From assembly GCF_000613125.1 (NCBI RefSeq), contig NZ_HG964497.1, positions 4,208,372 to 4,272,371 of the forward strand: a stretch of 64,000 nucleotides of DNA, read 5' to 3'. This document shows, piece after piece, positions 61,364 to 64,000 of this stretch. The DNA is from Bacillus sp. EB01 (GTDB taxonomy: Bacteria; Bacillota; Bacilli; Bacillales; Cytobacillaceae). Each line of letters opens with the position of its first letter. Within the stretch, counting starts at the first letter, position 1. The position numbers and the translations under genes were made by a program. The notes beneath the pieces are model-generated. The model ran no database searches. It was not told the DNA's origin and was given only the letters and a program-made list of their open reading frames with translations.

Positions 61364-61795
61364 ATGGATAACAAGTTTGAAAGTGAACAGAAAAAGTATG
61401 AAGGACGAGCCCAAAAGTACATTGACAACCCAAAGGAAACAGAGTCCCTTTTAAAAAAGGCATTTGGAAAAGCTGAAAGCAATAAAGGCTCTCTCGGTGA
61501 AGCATGGAATAAGCTTCAACTTCTGTTCGAAATGGTTCGGTCCTGGTCAAAAGGAGAATACAAGAACGTATCACGAGGAACCATTCTTGCGGTCATCGGT
61601 GCGATTATTTATTTCGTTTCTCCGATTGATCTTGTACCCGATTTTATCGTCGGTTTAGGGATTCTTGATGACGCAGCTATCATTGCCTTCACTTGGAAAA
61701 AGCTGACCAAGGAAATCGAAGAATTTAGCGTTTGGAAAAATACAATTGAGGCATCTGGAATTGAGACTTCCGATTATGAAAGACCTCTTGTATAA
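61364..61795 (+). CDS. ykvA: YkvA family protein, DUF1232
   Basis: A 143-residue protein. The DUF1232 core is near the C-terminus: GAIIYFVSPIDLVPDFIVGLGILDDAAIIAF, with a short membrane-active helix. It matches B. subtilis YkvA, of unknown role. GAAAGAGGGG lies before the ATG. Downstream of the FtsH-like gene but separated by a terminator. Confidence 0.88.
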   Translation: MDNKFESEQKKYEGRAQKYIDNPKETESLLKKAFGKAESNKGSLGEAWNKLQLLFEMVRSWSKGEYKNVSRGTILAVIGAIIYFVSPIDLVPDFIVGLGILDDAAIIAFTWKKLTKEIEEFSVWKNTIEASGIETSDYERPLV

Positions 61796-61854
61796 GGATG
61801 TCTCTGTGGTGTATGTTTCATGATAGGTGCAGCTTTGAGCTATCTTTATATTGT

Positions 61855-61885
61855 GACCGGGCATAAAGTAAGCCCGGTCTTTTCA
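61855..61885 (+). terminator. Terminator after ykvA
   Basis: GACCGGGC and GCCCGGTC arms followed by TTTTC and TTTTTT. Confidence 0.85.
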
Positions 61886-61904
61886 TTTTTTATGTGAGAA
61901 CATA

Positions 61905-61935
61905 AAAAAAACCTTATCCATTTTTCAGGATAAGG
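61905..61935 (-). terminator. Terminator after the SleB-like gene
   Basis: CCTTATCC and GGATAAGG arms, then eight T on the minus strand. Confidence 0.85.
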
Positions 61936-61962
61936 GAATATAAATCATTCAAAAACGTTTGT

Positions 61963-62511
61963 CTAGATTGAAAAGTTGTGCTCACCAATCTTTTCAATGA
62001 CAGGACGTGTGCGAATCCAGGTGTCTGTAGCAATTTCAGGATTATAGAAAAACAACGCTTCCGTTACTTTTTCATCGGGAGCAAGAGCCTCTTCAACAGC
62101 TTCTTTTGCTTCATTCCCAGCAGGTTTGTTAATTTCCCCATTCGCAACTGGATCAAATTGCCGTTTTTGATAAATTACTTCTTTTACGGTGTCCGGAAAC
62201 TGCCCATCCTCAACTCTGTTTAAAACTACCTCAGCAACAGCGACCTTCCCTTTAAAAGGTTCTCCCTTTGCCTCTGCATGGACAAGCCTCGCTAACAGTT
62301 CTTTCTCTTCCTTTGTTAATTGAGGACCATCTTCTTTTGGTTGATTTTTTATCGGTGTATCCTTTTGAACTATATTAATTTTTCTCTCTTTTGCCGGTTC
62401 AAATGTGCTGCCATTTTTTTCTTGAGTTATGGATTTTGCTGAAAGCGATCCAGGGATGGCAAGCATGAGCAACATGGCCGGCATAAGAAGCAATGACGCA
62501 GGTTTCTGCAT
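61963..62511 (-). CDS. ykvT: Secreted SleB/CwlJ-type cell wall hydrolase
   Basis: A 182-residue secreted protein. Signal peptide MQKPASLLLMPAMLLMLAIPGSLSAKS, then a charged linker and the Hydrolase_2 (SleB/CwlJ) catalytic domain from about residue 70: LARLVHAEAKGEPFKGKVAVAEVVLNRVEDGQFPDTVKEVIYQK. The catalytic Glu is in HAEAKGEP. It matches B. subtilis YkvT. It probably cleaves spore or vegetative peptidoglycan. The ATG at 62511 follows GGAGG at 8 nt. Confidence 0.87.
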   Translation of the reverse strand: MQKPASLLLMPAMLLMLAIPGSLSAKSITQEKNGSTFEPAKERKINIVQKDTPIKNQPKEDGPQLTKEEKELLARLVHAEAKGEPFKGKVAVAEVVLNRVEDGQFPDTVKEVIYQKRQFDPVANGEINKPAGNEAKEAVEEALAPDEKVTEALFFYNPEIATDTWIRTRPVIEKIGEHNFSI

Positions 62512-62642
62512 TCTCATCTCCTCCAATTCCCTTTTTTTCAGTTCTTAACTAGGCTAACATGAATAGGAGTAGAAAATCACTCACAAAAACCTTCCATGGA
62601 AAGTGTGGGAGTTCTTACCATACTTTTGCTTTCAATAAATGA

Positions 62643-62668
62643 AACCCGGCAGCTGCCGGGTTCCAACC
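62643..62668 (-). terminator. Terminator of the sugar ABC operon
   Basis: AACCCGGCAGCTGCCGGGTT perfect palindrome followed by TCATTT on the minus strand. Confidence 0.75.
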
Positions 62669-62674
62669 CTAAAA

Positions 62675-63544
62675 TCAACCCTTTGTTCCTGATGAGATAT
62701 TCGATCCCTCAATAAAATAGCGCTGAAACAGGAAGAATATCAATACAATCGGTAACAATACCATGACGGACATTGCCATCAAATAATGCCACTGTGTCTG
62801 GACAGTGCCTTTAAAGGTTTGCAAGCCAATTTGCAATGTATATAGCCTTTCATCATTAATATAAAGCAGCGGTCCCAATAAATCATTCCATGCTCCAGTA
62901 AAGTTAAAGATGGCGACGGTCATTAACGCTGGCTTAGTCAGAGGCACCATGATGTGCCACCAAATCTGCAGGTGGTTCGCCCCATCCAGTATTGCAGCTT
63001 CAATAAGCGAATTTGGAATGGTCATCATAAACTGCCGGAGCAAAAAAATGAAAAATGCACTGCCAAGGAATGCTGGTACGATTAAAGGCAAGTACGTATT
63101 CAACCATCCGAGCTTGGAGAAGAGGATATACTGAGGAACCATTGTCACAAACCCCGGAATCAGCATTGTCGATAGGACGATGACAAACAATGCATTGCGC
63201 CCTTTAAAACGAATTTTAGCAAACGCATACGCAACAAGGGAATTAACAAGTACTGCTCCAATCGTCCCGACCACAGCTATAAACATCGTATTCATAGCCC
63301 AGCGTGTAAACGGTGCTGTTTTCCAGGCATCAACATAATTTTCAAAATGAAATTCGTTTGGAATGAACGTTGGCGGGTATTGGGCTATTTCAGCTGGAGA
63401 TTTTAATGATGTCGATACCATCCACCATAACGGTAAAAGAAGGACAATGCTTCCAGCAATCAGAATAAGCGTAATAGTCCAGGATTTAAGGTTCCGTTTG
63501 AATTTTCGTGTTTCATAAAACTTCGGGGCAGTATACTCACTCAT
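62675..63544 (-). CDS. Carbohydrate ABC transporter permease (MalG-like)
   Basis: A 289-residue permease with six helices. The cytoplasmic EAA loop is IPNSLIEAAILDGANHLQIWWHIMVPLTKPAL near residue 185, the carbohydrate-uptake-1 (CUT1) consensus. It forms the channel with the upstream permease. Its ATG overlaps the upstream stop codon by four bases (ATGA). No binding protein or ATPase gene is within the window, so the substrate is open; likely a sugar or polyol. Ends with a terminator. Confidence 0.9.
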   Translation of the reverse strand: MSEYTAPKFYETRKFKRNLKSWTITLILIAGSIVLLLPLWWMVSTSLKSPAEIAQYPPTFIPNEFHFENYVDAWKTAPFTRWAMNTMFIAVVGTIGAVLVNSLVAYAFAKIRFKGRNALFVIVLSTMLIPGFVTMVPQYILFSKLGWLNTYLPLIVPAFLGSAFFIFLLRQFMMTIPNSLIEAAILDGANHLQIWWHIMVPLTKPALMTVAIFNFTGAWNDLLGPLLYINDERLYTLQIGLQTFKGTVQTQWHYLMAMSVMVLLPIVLIFFLFQRYFIEGSNISSGTKG

Positions 63545-64000
63545 TTATTATCTCCCCCTTCATAATAAACCCACCGTTTTCCGATTTTCATGTTTAAGAC
63601 AGTCAAAACCATCACGATGATAAACAAAAGCCATGCCATGGCCGATGCATACCCCATATCAAACAATTCAAATGCATTGTTCCACATATGAAGATTGTAG
63701 AATAACAGTGAGTTTGCAGGTCTTCCGCTGCCTTCTTCACTCATGACATAGGCTTCCTGGAATATTTGGAATGCTCCTATTGTACTAGTAATCACATCGA
63801 AAAAGATGATAGGGGAAATCATAGGAAGGGTAATATTGTAGAACTTCTGTAAGCCCGTTGCCCCTTCTATATCTGCTGCTTCGTACATTTCTTTTGAAAC
63901 TCCCTGGAGACTTGCGAGATATAAGAGCATACCGCCGCCTACACTCCACAGTTTCATCAAGATTAATCCGGGCTTTGTCCACTCCGGATCAAATAGCCAG
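63541..64000 (-). CDS. Carbohydrate ABC transporter permease (MalF-like), C-terminal part
   Basis: The last 152 codons of a permease that runs off the right edge; the frame stays open to base 64000. The EAA loop, KEMYEAADIEGATGLQKFYNITLPMISPIIFF, and SSLQFFQEAYVMSEEGSGRP-like (IGAFQIFQEAYVMSEEGSGRP) are CUT1 signatures. It partners with the following permease. A typical binding-protein gene would lie upstream beyond the window. A start at 63960 inside the open frame is not real. Confidence 0.88.
   Translation of the reverse strand, partial: WLFDPEWTKPGLILMKLWSVGGGMLLYLASLQGVSKEMYEAADIEGATGLQKFYNITLPMISPIIFFDVITSTIGAFQIFQEAYVMSEEGSGRPANSLLFYNLHMWNNAFELFDMGYASAMAWLLFIIVMVLTVLNMKIGKRWVYYEGGDNK

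Noticed and set aside
63541-63960. Complete permease starting at 63960
   Set aside because: The frame is open to the right edge of the window and the family needs about 130 more N-terminal residues.

Overview
The window is chromosomal DNA from a low-GC, endospore-forming member of the Bacillaceae. The signs are an alpha/beta-type small acid-soluble spore protein, a Spo0E-like phosphatase, SigI-RsgI, CtsR, CcpA-type (cre) and Fnr-type operators, AAGGAGG ribosome sites, and a gene set that matches the Bacillus subtilis ykuL-ykuJ-fadH-ykuE-ykyB-patA-ykwC-ptsHI-ykvS-ykvI-clpE-mhqR-sspD-rsgI-sigI-ykoY-ykvA-ykvT neighbourhood in content, though reshuffled and interrupted by insertions. Genus cannot be fixed from this sequence alone. 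No tRNA, rRNA, CRISPR array, prophage or transposase gene was seen.

Layout. 0-11.9 kb: c-di-AMP-binding CBS protein (cut by the window edge), YkuJ, an exported protein of unknown role, a C39-like lipoprotein peptidase, FadH, the Tat-exported phosphoesterase YkuE, a PAS-PAS-GGDEF-EAL protein, YkyB, aminotransferase PatA, YkwC, an atypical SDR and a 47-residue small protein. 12-21 kb: ptsHI, another SDR, YkvS, a CPBP protease, YkvI and ClpE under CtsR. 21-27 kb: an M3 oligoendopeptidase, MhqR divergent from an Fsr-type exporter, and a hemerythrin gene with an Fnr-type box. 27-36 kb: an etfB-etfA-fixC-fixX operon, a Spo0E-like gene, an ArsR-DUF2087 regulator, and a two-gene pyruvate/2-oxoacid:ferredoxin oxidoreductase. 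36-50 kb: an acyltransferase, lutABC-lutR-lutP (lactate), a radical SAM protein, a frameshifted small gene, and cdaR-glcD-glcF (glycolate/D-lactate). 50-64 kb: SASP, RsgI-SigI, a DUF5667-like protein, TerC/YkoY behind a yybP-ykoY manganese riboswitch, an acyl-reductase-like SDR, RF3, an FtsH-like protease, YkvA, a SleB-like hydrolase and two sugar ABC permeases.

How the genes work together. The 26-50 kb stretch reads as an organic-acid oxidation island: lactate uptake and oxidation to pyruvate (LutP, LutABC), glycolate or D-lactate oxidation (GlcDF), pyruvate oxidation by a ferredoxin-linked enzyme, and an Etf/FixCX branch able to exchange electrons among NADH, ferredoxin and quinone. The hemerythrin, etf-fix and 2-oxoacid oxidoreductase promoters each carry a TGTGA-type palindrome centred about 41 bp upstream of the inferred start. 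This suggests one low-oxygen regulon, and cre-like sites suggest carbon catabolite control on top.

Unexplained structure includes a family of short palindromic units repeated every 47-52 bp in at least five intergenic regions, a dispersed 200-280 bp element in three copies, and a GC-rich 180 bp element with perfect 10-bp terminal inverted repeats.
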